Shown here piece by piece: positions 38,743 to 47,824 of a DNA stretch of 64,000 nt. The DNA is from Bradyrhizobium diversitatis (lineage in GTDB: Bacteria; Pseudomonadota; Alphaproteobacteria; Rhizobiales; Xanthobacteraceae), in contig NZ_JACEGD010000033.1 of NCBI RefSeq assembly GCF_016031635.1, positions 1 to 64,000 of the forward strand, given 5' to 3'. The notes beneath the pieces were generated by a model. That model was not told the DNA's origin and ran no database searches. It was given only the letters and a program-made list of their open reading frames with translations. The translations under genes were made by a program, and so were the position numbers. Each line of letters begins with the position of its first letter. The first letter of the stretch is position 1.

Positions 38743-40533
38743 ATGCCGATCTATAAAGCCCCCGTCGAAGACGTGAACTTCCTGCTCAACGACGTCTTCC
38801 AGATTGACCGCTACGACAATCTGCCGGGCTTCTCCGATGCGTCGAGCGACGTGCGCGAGGCGATCCTCGGCGAAGCCGCCAAGCTCGCCGAAGAGGTGCT
38901 GCAGCCGCTCAATCGCATCGGCGATCTCGAAGGCTGCAAGCGCGCCGAGGACGGCAGCGTCACCACGCCGAAAGGCTTCAAGGAAGCGTTCAAGCAGGTG
39001 GTCGAGGGCGGCTGGCTCGGCCTGTCGGCGCCGACCGAATATGGCGGCCAGGGCCTGCCGGTGACGCTGAGCCAGGCGGTCAACGAATTCCAGATTTCCG
39101 CCAACATGGCGTTCTCGATGTATGGCGGTCTCACCATGGGCGCGACCGCCGCCCTGCTGGTGCACGGCACGCCCGAGCAGAAGAAGACCTACGTCCCGAA
39201 GATGGTTGCCGGCGAATGGACCGGCACCATGAACCTCACCGAGCCGCATTGCGGCACCGACCTCGGCATGCTCCGCACCAAGGCGGTGCGCCAGGCGGAC
39301 GGCAGCTTCAGGATCACCGGCACCAAGATCTTCATCTCGGCCGGCGAGCACGATCTCGCCGACAACATCATCCACCTCGTGCTCGCCCGCATCGAGGGCG
39401 CGCCGGCCGGCATCAAGGGCGTGTCGCTGTTCGTGGTGCCGAAATTCCTGGTGAACGCCGACGGCTCGGTGGGCGCCCGCAACGGCGTCGTCTGCGGCTC
39501 GATCGAGCACAAGATGGGCATCCACGGCAATTCCACCTGCGTGATGAACTACGACAACGCCACCGGCTGGCTGATCGGCGAAGAGAACAAGGGCATGCAG
39601 GGCATGTTCGTGATGATGAACGAGGCTAGGCTCGGCGTCGCCGTGCAGGGCCTCGCGCAGTCCGAGGTGGCGTATCAGAACGCCGTCGCCTATGCCCGCG
39701 AGCGCATCCAGGGCCGCGCGCTCACCGGCGCGAAAGCGCCGGACAAGCCGGCCGATCCGATCATCGTGCATCCCGACGTGCGCCGCACGCTGCTGTCGAT
39801 CCGCGCCTTCAACGAGGCCGCGCGCGCCTTCGTGATCTGGACCGCGCTGAAGAGCGACGTCGCCCACCGCTCCGAGGATCCCAAGGACCGCCAGGCCGCG
39901 GACGACCATATGGGCCTGATGACGCCGGTGCTGAAGGGCTTCCTCACCGACTACGGCTTCGCCAACGCGGTGCAGGCGCAGCAGATGTATGGCGGCCACG
40001 GCTACATCGCCGAGCAGGGCATGGAGCAGTTCGTGCGCGATGCGCGTATCGCCATGATCTATGAAGGCGCCAACGGCATCCAGGCGCTCGACCTCGTCGG
40101 CCGCAAGCTGCCGCGCGACGGCGGCCGCGCCATCATGGCCTTCTTCGGCGAGGTGATGGCCTTCGCCAAGGAGAATGGCGGCGACGAGGGGCTCAAGCCC
40201 TTCATCACGCCGCTCTCCACCTCGCTCGGCCATCTCCAGCAGGCCACCACCTGGCTGATGCAGAACGCGATGGCAAAGCCGGACAATGCCGGCGCGGCCG
40301 CCACCGACTACCTGCATCTCTTCGGCTTCGTCGCGCTCGGCTATATGTGGGCGAAGATGGCGAAGGTGACGAATGCCAAGATTGCCGAGAGCGGGGCGAC
40401 GCCCTATCTCTCGACCAAGCTCGTCACCGGCCGCTTCTTCATGGAGCGGATGCTGCCGGAGACGGCCGCCAATCTGGCGCGTATCCAGGCCGGTTGCGCC
40501 ACCATCATGGAATTGCCGGCGGAAGCGTTCTGA
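38743..40533 (+). CDS. Acyl-CoA dehydrogenase, long form with C-terminal extension
   Basis: This 596-residue flavoenzyme catalyses the first step of fatty-acid beta-oxidation. The middle domain has EPHCGTDLGMLRTKA and ITGTKIFISAGEHDL for FAD and substrate; the catalytic base is Glu441 in MIYEGANGIQALDLVGRK. The C-terminal 130 residues are the extra domain typical of FadE-type enzymes of alphaproteobacteria. It lies first in the fadE-fadA-fadB-like series, 57 bp before the thiolase gene. Confidence 0.94.
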   Translation: MPIYKAPVEDVNFLLNDVFQIDRYDNLPGFSDASSDVREAILGEAAKLAEEVLQPLNRIGDLEGCKRAEDGSVTTPKGFKEAFKQVVEGGWLGLSAPTEYGGQGLPVTLSQAVNEFQISANMAFSMYGGLTMGATAALLVHGTPEQKKTYVPKMVAGEWTGTMNLTEPHCGTDLGMLRTKAVRQADGSFRITGTKIFISAGEHDLADNIIHLVLARIEGAPAGIKGVSLFVVPKFLVNADGSVGARNGVVCGSIEHKMGIHGNSTCVMNYDNATGWLIGEENKGMQGMFVMMNEARLGVAVQGLAQSEVAYQNAVAYARERIQGRALTGAKAPDKPADPIIVHPDVRRTLLSIRAFNEAARAFVIWTALKSDVAHRSEDPKDRQAADDHMGLMTPVLKGFLTDYGFANAVQAQQMYGGHGYIAEQGMEQFVRDARIAMIYEGANGIQALDLVGRKLPRDGGRAIMAFFGEVMAFAKENGGDEGLKPFITPLSTSLGHLQQATTWLMQNAMAKPDNAGAAATDYLHLFGFVALGYMWAKMAKVTNAKIAESGATPYLSTKLVTGRFFMERMLPETAANLARIQAGCATIMELPAEAF

Positions 40534-40589
40534 GCCTGCGTTCCGCTGCCTGCTCCCAATCGTATCGAACAACACACCAGGAGGGCGTC

Positions 40590-41798
40590 ATGCCTGAGGC
40601 ATTCATCTACGACCACGTTCGCACCCCGCGCGGCCGCGGCAAGCCGGACGGTGCGCTGCACGAGGTCACGGCGCTCGCGCTGGCCACCGTGCCGCTGAAG
40701 GCGCTGAAGGACCGCAACAACCTTCCGGAAGATTCAGTCGACGACGTCATCCTCGGCGTGGTCGATCCGGTCGGTGAAGCCGGATCCGACATCGCGCGCT
40801 TTGCTGCGCTGAAGGCCGGCCTCGGAGAAGCCGTTCCCGGCGTGCAGATCAGCCGCTTCTGCGCCTCCGGCCTCGACGCCGTGAACTTCGCTGCGGCGCA
40901 GATCATGTCCGGCCAGCATGAGCTCGTGATCGGCGGCGGCGCCGAATCGATGAGCCGCGTCGGCATCGGCGCCTCCGGCGGCGCCTGGCCGGTGGACCCC
41001 TCGATCGCGGTGCCGGCCTATTTCATGCCGCAGGGCGTGTCAGCCGATCTGATCGCGACCAAATACGGCTTCTCGCGCGACGACGTCGACGCCTACGCGG
41101 TGCAGAGCCAGCAGCGCGCGGGCAAGGCCTGGGACGAGGGCCGCTTCAACAAGTCGGTGGTGCCGGTGAAGGACATCAACGGCCTCACCATCCTCGCCAA
41201 GGACGAGCACATGCGTCCCTCGACCACGATGCAGTCGCTGGCGCAGCTGCAGCCGTCGTTCACCATGATGGCGCAGATGGGTGGCTTTGACGGTGTCGCG
41301 GTGCAGTCGCATCCCGAGATCGAGCGCGTCAACTACGTGCACCACGCCGGCAATTCGTCGGGCATCGTCGACGGAGCCGGCGCCGTGCTGCTCGGCAGCA
41401 AGGAAGCGGGCGCGAAGTACGGCATGAAGCCGCGCGCAAAAATCCGCGCCTTCGCCAATATCGGCTCGGAGCCGGCGATGATGCTGACCGGTCCGGTCGA
41501 CGTCACCGAGAAGCTGTTTGCGCGCTCGGGCATGAAGAAGTCGGACATCGACCTGTTCGAGCTCAACGAGGCTTTCGCCTCCGTCGTGCTGCGCTACATC
41601 CAGGCCTTCGACATCGACAGCGCCAAGATCAACGTCAATGGCGGCGCCATCGCGCTCGGCCATCCGCTTGGCGCGACCGGCGCGATGATCCTCGGCACCG
41701 TGCTCGACGAACTCGAGCGCACCAACAAGTCGACCGCCCTGGTCACGCTGTGCATCGGCGGCGGCATGGGCACCGCGACCATCATCGAGCGGGTGTAG
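40590..41798 (+). CDS. fadA: Acetyl-CoA C-acyltransferase (3-ketoacyl-CoA thiolase)
   Basis: This 402-residue thiolase performs the last step of beta-oxidation. The acyl-accepting Cys91 is in ISRFCASGLDAV, with NEAFA, the His in GGAIALGHPLGATG, and the second Cys in LCIGGGMG. GGAGGG lies six bases before the ATG at 40590; an open frame extending upstream to 40347 is only an overlap with the dehydrogenase gene. fadB follows after a repeat of 150 bp. Confidence 0.95.
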   Translation: MPEAFIYDHVRTPRGRGKPDGALHEVTALALATVPLKALKDRNNLPEDSVDDVILGVVDPVGEAGSDIARFAALKAGLGEAVPGVQISRFCASGLDAVNFAAAQIMSGQHELVIGGGAESMSRVGIGASGGAWPVDPSIAVPAYFMPQGVSADLIATKYGFSRDDVDAYAVQSQQRAGKAWDEGRFNKSVVPVKDINGLTILAKDEHMRPSTTMQSLAQLQPSFTMMAQMGGFDGVAVQSHPEIERVNYVHHAGNSSGIVDGAGAVLLGSKEAGAKYGMKPRAKIRAFANIGSEPAMMLTGPVDVTEKLFARSGMKKSDIDLFELNEAFASVVLRYIQAFDIDSAKINVNGGAIALGHPLGATGAMILGTVLDELERTNKSTALVTLCIGGGMGTATIIERV

Positions 41799-41799
41799 G

Positions 41800-41894
41800 T
41801 TCGTAGGGTGGGTTAGCCGCAGGCGTAACCCACCTCTTCTGTCCCCGCAGCGAAAGACCGTGGTGGGTTACGCTTCGCTAACCCACCCTACGAA
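41800..41894. repeat. Palindromic repeat of the TTCGTAGGGTGGGTTA family
   Basis: The left arm TTCGTAGGGTGGGTTAGC is mirrored by the right arm GCTAACCCACCCTACGAA, with a second nested GTAACCCACC/GGTGGGTTAC stem. It sits between fadA and fadB inside the presumed operon, so it may shape the mRNA. Confidence 0.9.
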
Positions 41895-41948
41895 TTCAGA
41901 GTCAACCGCCGCGCCTGGGATCGGCTGCGGCACCGAGGAGCAACCAAC

Positions 41949-44162
41949 ATGTCGTACAAGAACTTCAAGGTTGAGACCGACGCAGACGGCATCGCGCTCG
42001 TCACCTGGGACATCCCGGGCCGGTCGATGAACGTGCTCGACGAAACCTCGACCAACGAGCTCGAGGCGATCGTCAAGGCGACCACGGCGGATGCCGCGGT
42101 GAAGGGCGTCGTCATCACCTCCGCGAAAGAGGCGTTCTGTGCGGGCGCCGACCTGTCGATGCTCGAAGGCATGAACCAGGCCTATGCGAAGGTCTTCAAG
42201 GAACAGGGCGAGACCGCGGCGAACCAGATGCTGTTCGAGCAGAGCCGCCGCTTCTCGCTGGTGCTGCGTTCGATCGAGACGTCGGGCAAGCCGTGGGCGG
42301 CCGCGATCAACGGCCTCGCGCTCGGCGGCGGTTTCGAGATCACGCTGTGCTGCCATTATCGCGTTGCGGCCGAGAATCCCAAGACGCGCCTCGGCCTGCC
42401 CGAGGTCAAGGTCGGCCTTTTCCCCGGCGCCGGCGGCACGCAGCGCGTGCCGCGCCTGGTGCCGCCGCAGGATGCGATGACGATCCTGCTCAAGGGCGAT
42501 CCTGTTACGGTCGAGAAGGCCAAGGCGCTGAATTTGATTCACGCCGTCGTTCCCGCTGCCGATCTCGTCAAGGCCGCCAAGGACTGGATCAAGGGCGGCG
42601 GCAAGGCCGTCGCGCCCTGGGACGAGAAAGGCTTCAAGCTTCCGGGCGGTCCGGTGTTCTCCAAGGCCGGCATGATGATGTTCCCGGCCGGCAACGCCAT
42701 CTACCGCCGCGAGACCTACGACAATTATCCGGCCGCGCGCGCCATCATGAGCTGCGTCTATGAGGGCCTGCAGCTGCCGATCGACGCCGCGCTGCGCGTC
42801 GAGTCGCGCTACTTCGCCTCGGTGCTGCGCTCGAAGGAAGCGGCGGCGATGATCCGCAGCCTGTTCCTGTCGATGCAGGAGCTCAACAAGGGCGCGCGCC
42901 GTCCCAAGGACGTGCCGCCGACCAAGGTGAAGAAGATCGCGGTGATCGGCGCCGGCTTCATGGGCGCCAGCGTCGGCTACGTCTCGGCCCGCGCCGGCCT
43001 CGACGTCATCCTGATCGACCGCGACCAGGAGAGCGCCGACAAGGGCAAGGCGCATGCGCAGAAGGTGATCGAGGAGCAGATCAAGAAGGGTCGCGCCAAG
43101 CCCACCGATGCCGAAGCGCTGCTCGCGCGCATCACGCCGACCGCGGACTATGCCGCGCTGAAGGACGTCGACCTCGTCATCGAGGCCGTGTTCGAGGACC
43201 GCAAGGTGAAGGCGGACACCTTCGCCAAGGCGCAGCAATATCTGAAGCCGGACGTGATCTTCGCCTCGAACACCTCGACGCTGCCGATCACCTCGCTGGC
43301 CGAGGGCTTCAAGGACCAGGGCAAGTTCATCGGCATCCACTTCTTCTCGCCGGTCGAGAAGATGATGCTGGTCGAGATCATCCTCGGCAAGAACACCGGC
43401 GATGTCGCGCTCGCGACAGCGCTCGACTACGTCCGGCAGATCGGCAAGACGCCGATTGTCGTGAACGACTCTCGCGGCTTCTTCGCCAACCGCTGCGTCG
43501 GCCGCTACGTCGCCGAAGGCAACGAGATGTTCCTGGAGGGCGTGCCGCCGGCGATGATCGAGAACTGCGCCAAGATGGCCGGCATGCCGGTCGGCCCGCT
43601 CTCGTTGTCGGACGAAGTCGCGCTCGACCTCGGCCTCAAGATCATGAAGGCGACGGAGGCCGATCTCGGCCCCAACGCCATCAATCCCGATCAGAAGAAG
43701 CTGATGGTGGAGATGGTCGAGAAGCAGGGCCGCCTCGGCCGCAAGAACAGCAAGGGCTTCTACGATTACCCCGAGAAGGGCAAAGGCCAGAAGAGCCTGT
43801 GGCCGGGCTTGTCAGCGCTGCAGCCGAAGCAGCTCGACCCTGATACGCTCGACATCGAGGAGCTGAAGCAGCGCTTCCTGGTGGTGCAGGCGGTGGAAGC
43901 GGCGCGCACGGTGGAGGACCACGTCATCACCGATCCGCGCGAGGCGGATGTCGGCTCGATCCTCGGTTTCGGTTTCGCGCCTTTCACCGGCGGCACGCTG
44001 TCCTACATCGACTTCATGGGTACGAAGAAGTTCGTCGAGCTCTGCCGCAAGCTCGAGGCGAAATACGGCTCGCGCTTCACCCCGCCGAAGCTGCTCGAGG
44101 AGATGGCGGCGAAGGACGAGACCTTCTACGGCCGCTTCGCGCCGAAGAAGGCGGCGGCCTGA
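41949..44162 (+). CDS. fadB: Bifunctional enoyl-CoA hydratase / 3-hydroxyacyl-CoA dehydrogenase
   Basis: This 737-residue protein catalyses the second and third steps of beta-oxidation. The N-terminal crotonase domain has the oxyanion-hole region GLALGGGFEI with Glu130 and PEVKVGLFPGAGGT with Glu152. The dehydrogenase Rossmann motif GAGFMG is at 334-339, with HFFSPVEKMMLVEI and the C-terminal 3HCDH domain. The order hydratase-dehydrogenase is that of FadB/FadJ. A terminator follows. Confidence 0.95.
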   Translation: MSYKNFKVETDADGIALVTWDIPGRSMNVLDETSTNELEAIVKATTADAAVKGVVITSAKEAFCAGADLSMLEGMNQAYAKVFKEQGETAANQMLFEQSRRFSLVLRSIETSGKPWAAAINGLALGGGFEITLCCHYRVAAENPKTRLGLPEVKVGLFPGAGGTQRVPRLVPPQDAMTILLKGDPVTVEKAKALNLIHAVVPAADLVKAAKDWIKGGGKAVAPWDEKGFKLPGGPVFSKAGMMMFPAGNAIYRRETYDNYPAARAIMSCVYEGLQLPIDAALRVESRYFASVLRSKEAAAMIRSLFLSMQELNKGARRPKDVPPTKVKKIAVIGAGFMGASVGYVSARAGLDVILIDRDQESADKGKAHAQKVIEEQIKKGRAKPTDAEALLARITPTADYAALKDVDLVIEAVFEDRKVKADTFAKAQQYLKPDVIFASNTSTLPITSLAEGFKDQGKFIGIHFFSPVEKMMLVEIILGKNTGDVALATALDYVRQIGKTPIVVNDSRGFFANRCVGRYVAEGNEMFLEGVPPAMIENCAKMAGMPVGPLSLSDEVALDLGLKIMKATEADLGPNAINPDQKKLMVEMVEKQGRLGRKNSKGFYDYPEKGKGQKSLWPGLSALQPKQLDPDTLDIEELKQRFLVVQAVEAARTVEDHVITDPREADVGSILGFGFAPFTGGTLSYIDFMGTKKFVELCRKLEAKYGSRFTPPKLLEEMAAKDETFYGRFAPKKAAA

Positions 44163-44174
44163 GAGAGACCTGCA

Positions 44175-44204
44175 GCCCGGATGGAGCGCGAGCGAAATCC
44201 GGGC
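44175..44204. repeat. Short inverted repeat after fadB
   Basis: GCCCGGAT and ATCCGGGC arms enclose 14 bases, 12 bp after the fadB stop. Confidence 0.5.
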
Positions 44205-44217
44205 ACGCAAAGCCAAG

Positions 44218-44247
44218 AGGCCGGATCATTGATCCGGCCTTTTTATT
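44218..44247 (+). terminator. Rho-independent terminator of fadB
   Basis: AGGCCGGATC and GATCCGGCCT form a 10-bp stem around ATT, followed by TTTTATT. Confidence 0.9.
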
Positions 44248-44600
44248 GTCCGTCGCCGAACGGCGAGAATGCGCGCCCCGATACGGTCTCGCCGGCGAGA
44301 CTGGCCGTCCAGCTGCCTTCGTCGCCGCGGTCGATGCGCACTTCGAAACGCCAGCCATTCTGGTTGGTGAAAGCGATGTCTGCGCCGCGCTTCGTCTTGG
44401 CGTAGCTGCACCGATATTCGGTCGGCCGGTCCGTCGCCGATCACTTGGTTCACGATGAAAAAGGCTGGATCATCCACGCCAAAATCCTGCTGCAGCCGCG
44501 CTCCGCCCTGGCACCGCTCTTGCTGATGTTTCCCGCGGATGGCCCATTGGCATCGAAGGTGTCCCGCAATGATCCCCACCGTGTCTCAAGACAGCGCAGC
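44243..44600 (-). pseudogene. Frameshifted remnant of an unknown protein gene
   Basis: The minus strand shows coding-like segments in successive frames: a TFDANGPSAGNISKSGARAER part near 44500-44580, then DFGVDDPAFFIVNQVIGDGP near 44435-44490, then EYRCSYAKTKRGADIAFTNQNG and onward to a TAA at 44243-44245. The last segment has typical codon use but is closed upstream by TGA. Joining them needs two frameshifts. No family recognised; sequencing error is an alternative. Confidence 0.4.
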
Positions 44601-44706
44601 CGGCGTTGCGGTAAGATACGCCCCCCTGCTGCTGCTGGGTCGGTCGTGGCAACGCCGCGGGCTCCTCCGGCGGCGCAGAAAAATTCCCTCGTGGTTCGGC
44701 CTGGTC

Positions 44707-45015
44707 CTACTCGTTCTCCTTCTCGATATCGCGATGGCCGTGCTCGCCTGGCTCGCCGTCGATGTCGTCCTGCATTGAGAGCTCGCCCCTGTACAGGTAG
44801 AACGTCGCCGCCAAATAGGCGAGCTGGCCGGCAATCAGGCAGCCGACGACGATCGGAACGCCCGTCCAAAATCCAAAGCCCGAGCTCTGAAGGACTGTTG
44901 CTGTAACGATCGCGGTCGCCGGCGAGACCAGCAGCAGAGTCCAGACTCGGAAGATGAGCCCCGTCGCAAGGCCAGTGATTGCGCTCGCGAGCAGGAGAAG
45001 GAGTACAGCCGTCAC
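44707..45015 (-). CDS. Small membrane protein, unknown
   Basis: This 102-residue protein has three hydrophobic segments (LLLLLASAITGLATGLIF, LLLVSPATAIVTATVL and IVVGCLIAGQLAYLAATFYLY) and an acidic C-terminal tail (DDIDGEPGEHGHRDIEKENE). The GTG at 45013-45015 has GGAAG about five bases upstream. No family recognised. It lies in a region of decayed genes but looks intact. Confidence 0.6.
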   Translation of the reverse strand: MTAVLLLLLASAITGLATGLIFRVWTLLLVSPATAIVTATVLQSSGFGFWTGVPIVVGCLIAGQLAYLAATFYLYRGELSMQDDIDGEPGEHGHRDIEKENE

Positions 45016-45229
45016 AATAGCTTCCCGGTCCAGTGATCTGCGTCGTGTTCTCGCGCTGAAGCTGAGCCAAGTGGAGTGCTCTCACAAGGATAGTGACGGC
45101 CGCGGAGTGCACAACGCAGAGTTATTGTTAACCCTGACAATGCTCGTAAAATTGAAGTCAGTGCATCGCGGATCTTCGGATTCGGTGAATGGCGCAAGCA
45201 CAGCGCCGGATCATCGATCCCGGTCTTCG

Positions 45230-45560
45230 TCGCTTCGCCTGCCCTGTGCGAACGGCGGACCAAAGCTCCTGCGCAGCTCGGAGGTGAGGAATTTCAGCTT
45301 GTGGTGCTCGGACCTGTCGCGGGCCGGCGCGAGCGCCTCGGCCGAAGCCTGACGGCGATCTTCTGGACAATCGCCGGGCCTTCGGTCACGATCTCGCCGC
45401 TGTCGAGGCCCGGCGCAGGGCCTGGCCCCCAGGGGTCAGCTTCAGATAGTCCTCGCCCATTTTCGAGCTTCTTGGCGCCGATTCGACCTCGACCATCTCA
45501 TAGGGCAGGCCGGCTGACCGGTGGGCCATGGGGGGACGGCGAGCAGGCACCGGTCGAATC
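45230..45560 (-). pseudogene. Glutathione S-transferase pseudogene
   Basis: Recognisable pieces lie in order on the minus strand but in different frames: GLPYEMVEVESAPRSSKMGEDYLKLTP (typical GST N-domain), LDSGEIVTEGPAIVQKIA (the E-S/T-x-A-I glutathione-site region), then LAPARDRSEHHKLKFLTSELRRSFGPPFA (start of the GST C-domain). The frame changes at least twice and the N- and C-terminal ends are lost. It is next to marR and near gshA, so a former glutathione-linked detoxification gene is likely. Confidence 0.65.
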
Positions 45561-45639
45561 CTGCGGTTTCGCGGAATTCCGCCTGATGCTTGGTTCGGCC
45601 GAAAGAGCAACTACATGCACCTGCTTGAAATAGTCAAGA

Positions 45640-45657
45640 TTGATGCAGGTGCATCAA
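45640..45657. promoter_or_regulatory. TTGATGCA-GG-TGCATCAA palindrome, candidate MarR operator
   Basis: Perfect 8-bp arms around GG lie 38 bp before the marR start, in the place expected for autoregulation. A partial match (TGCACCTGC) lies at 45617-45625. Confidence 0.55.
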
Positions 45658-45694
45658 ATGGAGTAAGAGACGGGCGACGAACTTGAGCGGGACC

Positions 45695-46189
45695 ATGAAA
45701 CGCAAACCATCGACCGAGGCAACGGCTGCCTGGATCCGCTTGATGCGGGTGCAGAGCCGCGTGCTCGATTGCGTCGAGCAGGACTTGAAGAAGGCCGGCT
45801 TCCCACCGCTGGCCTGGTATGATGCGCTGCTCGAATTGTCGCGGGCGCCCTCGGGCGAGCTGCGGCCGGTCGAACTCGAGCGGCAGATGCTGATCCCGCA
45901 ATATTCCACCTCGCGGCTGATCGACCGCCTGGTCGACGAGGGCCTTGCCTCGCGGCGCGAATGCAAGATCGACAAGCGCGGCCAGTTCGTCGAGATCACG
46001 GAAGCCGGCCGCGAGTTGCAGAAGCGGATGTGGGGCGCCTATTCGGCTGCGATCGAGAAATATGTCGGCTCGAAACTGTCCGATGCCGACGCCGTCAAGC
46101 TCAGCAATCTGCTCGATCGCCTGGGCTGCTCGTGCGGCGAGGTGAAACTGCCGCCCGCGGGCGTCAACGAAAGCATGCCGTCGCGATGA
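45695..46189 (+). CDS. MarR-family transcriptional regulator
   Basis: This 164-residue regulator has the winged helix LRPVELERQMLIPQYSTSRLIDRLVDEGLASRRECKIDKRGQFVEITEAGREL. It has several Cys: one in the first helix (DCVEQDL), one in the wing (ECKID) and a C-terminal GCSCGEV pair, so redox or thiol sensing is possible. The ATG at 45695 is chosen over a TTG at 45683. It precedes gshA by 98 bp on the same strand, which fits a link to thiol stress. Confidence 0.88.
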   Translation: MKRKPSTEATAAWIRLMRVQSRVLDCVEQDLKKAGFPPLAWYDALLELSRAPSGELRPVELERQMLIPQYSTSRLIDRLVDEGLASRRECKIDKRGQFVEITEAGRELQKRMWGAYSAAIEKYVGSKLSDADAVKLSNLLDRLGCSCGEVKLPPAGVNESMPSR

Positions 46190-46287
46190 TCGCGCGGCAA
46201 ACCGCTCGTCCGCGCAACCGGTGGGTTCGCGGGCCATCCCTGTCACCGCGCGCGTTCGGTCGAAGCGCCTTTTGATTAGAGTTTGAT

Positions 46288-47658
46288 ATGGCGCGAGACC
46301 AGATCGATATGACGCCGCTGCAGTCACGCGACGAACTCGTCGCGTGGTTCGAGGCCGGCTGCAAGGACCCGTCCGAATTCCGCATGGGCACCGAGCACGA
46401 GAAGACGCCGTTCACGCTCGACGGCCACCGTCCGGTGCCTTACGAGGGCGCGCGCGGCATCGGTGCGCTGCTCGAAGGCATGAAGCTCTTGCTCGGCTGG
46501 GAGCCGATCATGGAGAGGGGCAACATCATCGGCCTCTACGACGTCACCGGTGGCGGCGCGATCTCGCTCGAGCCCGGCGGACAGTTCGAGCTGTCCGGCG
46601 CGCCGGTCGAGAACGTGCACCAGACCCAGGGCGAGTTGATGGCGCATCTGGCACAGGTGCGCGAGATCGCAACGCCGCTCGGCATCGGCTTCCTCGGGCT
46701 CGGCATGACGCCGTCCTGGTCGCGCGCGGATATCCCGGTGATGCCCAAGGGCCGCTACAAGATCATGACCAATTACATGCCGAAGGTCGGTCAGTACGGC
46801 CTCGACATGATGTACCGGACCTGCACCGTTCAGACCAATCTCGACTTCTCCTCCGAAGCCGACATGGTCAAGAAGCTGCGCGTCTCGCTCGCGCTCCAGC
46901 CGGTCGCGACGGCGCTGTTCGCCAATTCGCCGTTCACCGAGGGCAAGCCGAATGGCTTTCTCTCCTTCCGCTCCGAGATCTGGCGCGACACCGACAACGC
47001 GCGCGCGGGCATGATGCCGTGGGCCTTCGAGGACGGCATGGGATTCGAACGCTATGTCGACTACGCACTCGACGTGCCCATGTATTTCGTCAAGCGCGGC
47101 GAGGAATACATCGACGTGTCGGGCTCCTCGTTCCGCGCGTTCTTCGAGGGCCGCAACAACAATCTTCCCGGCGAGCGTCCGACGCTGTCGGACTGGGCCA
47201 ACCATCTTTCGACGATCTTCCCGGAAGTGCGGCTCAAGCGCTATCTTGAGATGCGCGGCTCCGACGGCGGTCCGTGGGGCCGCTTGCCGGCGCTGCCGGC
47301 GTTCTGGGTCGGGCTGCTCTACGACGACGTTTCGCTCGACGCCGCCTGGGACATGGTGAAGCTCTGGACCGCGCATGAGCGTCAGGCCCTGCGCGATGAC
47401 GTGCCGCGCTTCGGCTTCAAGGCCCGAATCAAGGATCGCTATCTGTTCGAGATCGCCAAGGAGTGCCTCGTTCTGGCACATGCCGGCCTGCGTCGGCGCG
47501 GCCGGATCGACCAGCTTGGCCGCGACGAGACCCGACACCTCGAGCCGCTCGATCGCATCATCGATTCCGGCCGGACGCCGGCGGAGGAGATGCTGGAGAA
47601 GTTCAACGGTCCCTGGAAGGGCTCGGTGGAACCGGTCTACGCGGAGTATGCATTCTAG
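46288..47658 (+). CDS. gshA: Glutamate-cysteine ligase (plant/alphaproteobacterial type)
   Basis: This 456-residue enzyme joins glutamate and cysteine in the first step of glutathione synthesis. Signatures are RMGTEHEKTPF, the glycine-rich GGAISLEPGGQFELSGAP, LGLGMTPSW and MRGSDGGPWGRLPALPAFWVGLLYD. It is the GCS2-like form of plants and alphaproteobacteria, not the enterobacterial one. The ATG has only a weak ribosome site. marR lies upstream; a repeat follows at once. Confidence 0.95.
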   Translation: MARDQIDMTPLQSRDELVAWFEAGCKDPSEFRMGTEHEKTPFTLDGHRPVPYEGARGIGALLEGMKLLLGWEPIMERGNIIGLYDVTGGGAISLEPGGQFELSGAPVENVHQTQGELMAHLAQVREIATPLGIGFLGLGMTPSWSRADIPVMPKGRYKIMTNYMPKVGQYGLDMMYRTCTVQTNLDFSSEADMVKKLRVSLALQPVATALFANSPFTEGKPNGFLSFRSEIWRDTDNARAGMMPWAFEDGMGFERYVDYALDVPMYFVKRGEEYIDVSGSSFRAFFEGRNNNLPGERPTLSDWANHLSTIFPEVRLKRYLEMRGSDGGPWGRLPALPAFWVGLLYDDVSLDAAWDMVKLWTAHERQALRDDVPRFGFKARIKDRYLFEIAKECLVLAHAGLRRRGRIDQLGRDETRHLEPLDRIIDSGRTPAEEMLEKFNGPWKGSVEPVYAEYAF

Positions 47659-47669
47659 AGCTTGTTTGC

Positions 47670-47714
47670 GCATGATCTTCTCGGAAAACCGCGTCACACT
47701 TTTCCGGATCATGC
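47670..47714. repeat. REP-like imperfect palindrome
   Basis: GCATGATCTTCTCGGAAAACC pairs with the TTTTCCGGATCATGC arm; this kind of element is widespread after alphaproteobacterial genes. It starts 12 bp after the gshA stop. Confidence 0.75.
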
Positions 47715-47824
47715 TTTAGGCCAACGATCGGGATTTGAGCCGTTCATCGCCCATACAGGTTTGCGGCGATCAAATGGCCGGCCGAAAAAACCTGAGCGTC
47801 GTCAATAACTCGAAAGCTGTTCCG

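Noticed and set aside
38725..40575. A 616-codon minus-strand open frame opposite fadE
   Set aside because: Antisense shadow of the dehydrogenase gene; composition is typical of such shadows.
45012..45370. Several 70-130-codon ORFs around the gst remnant
   Set aside because: They are overlapping fragments of the same decayed gene or its antisense, without starts or motifs.
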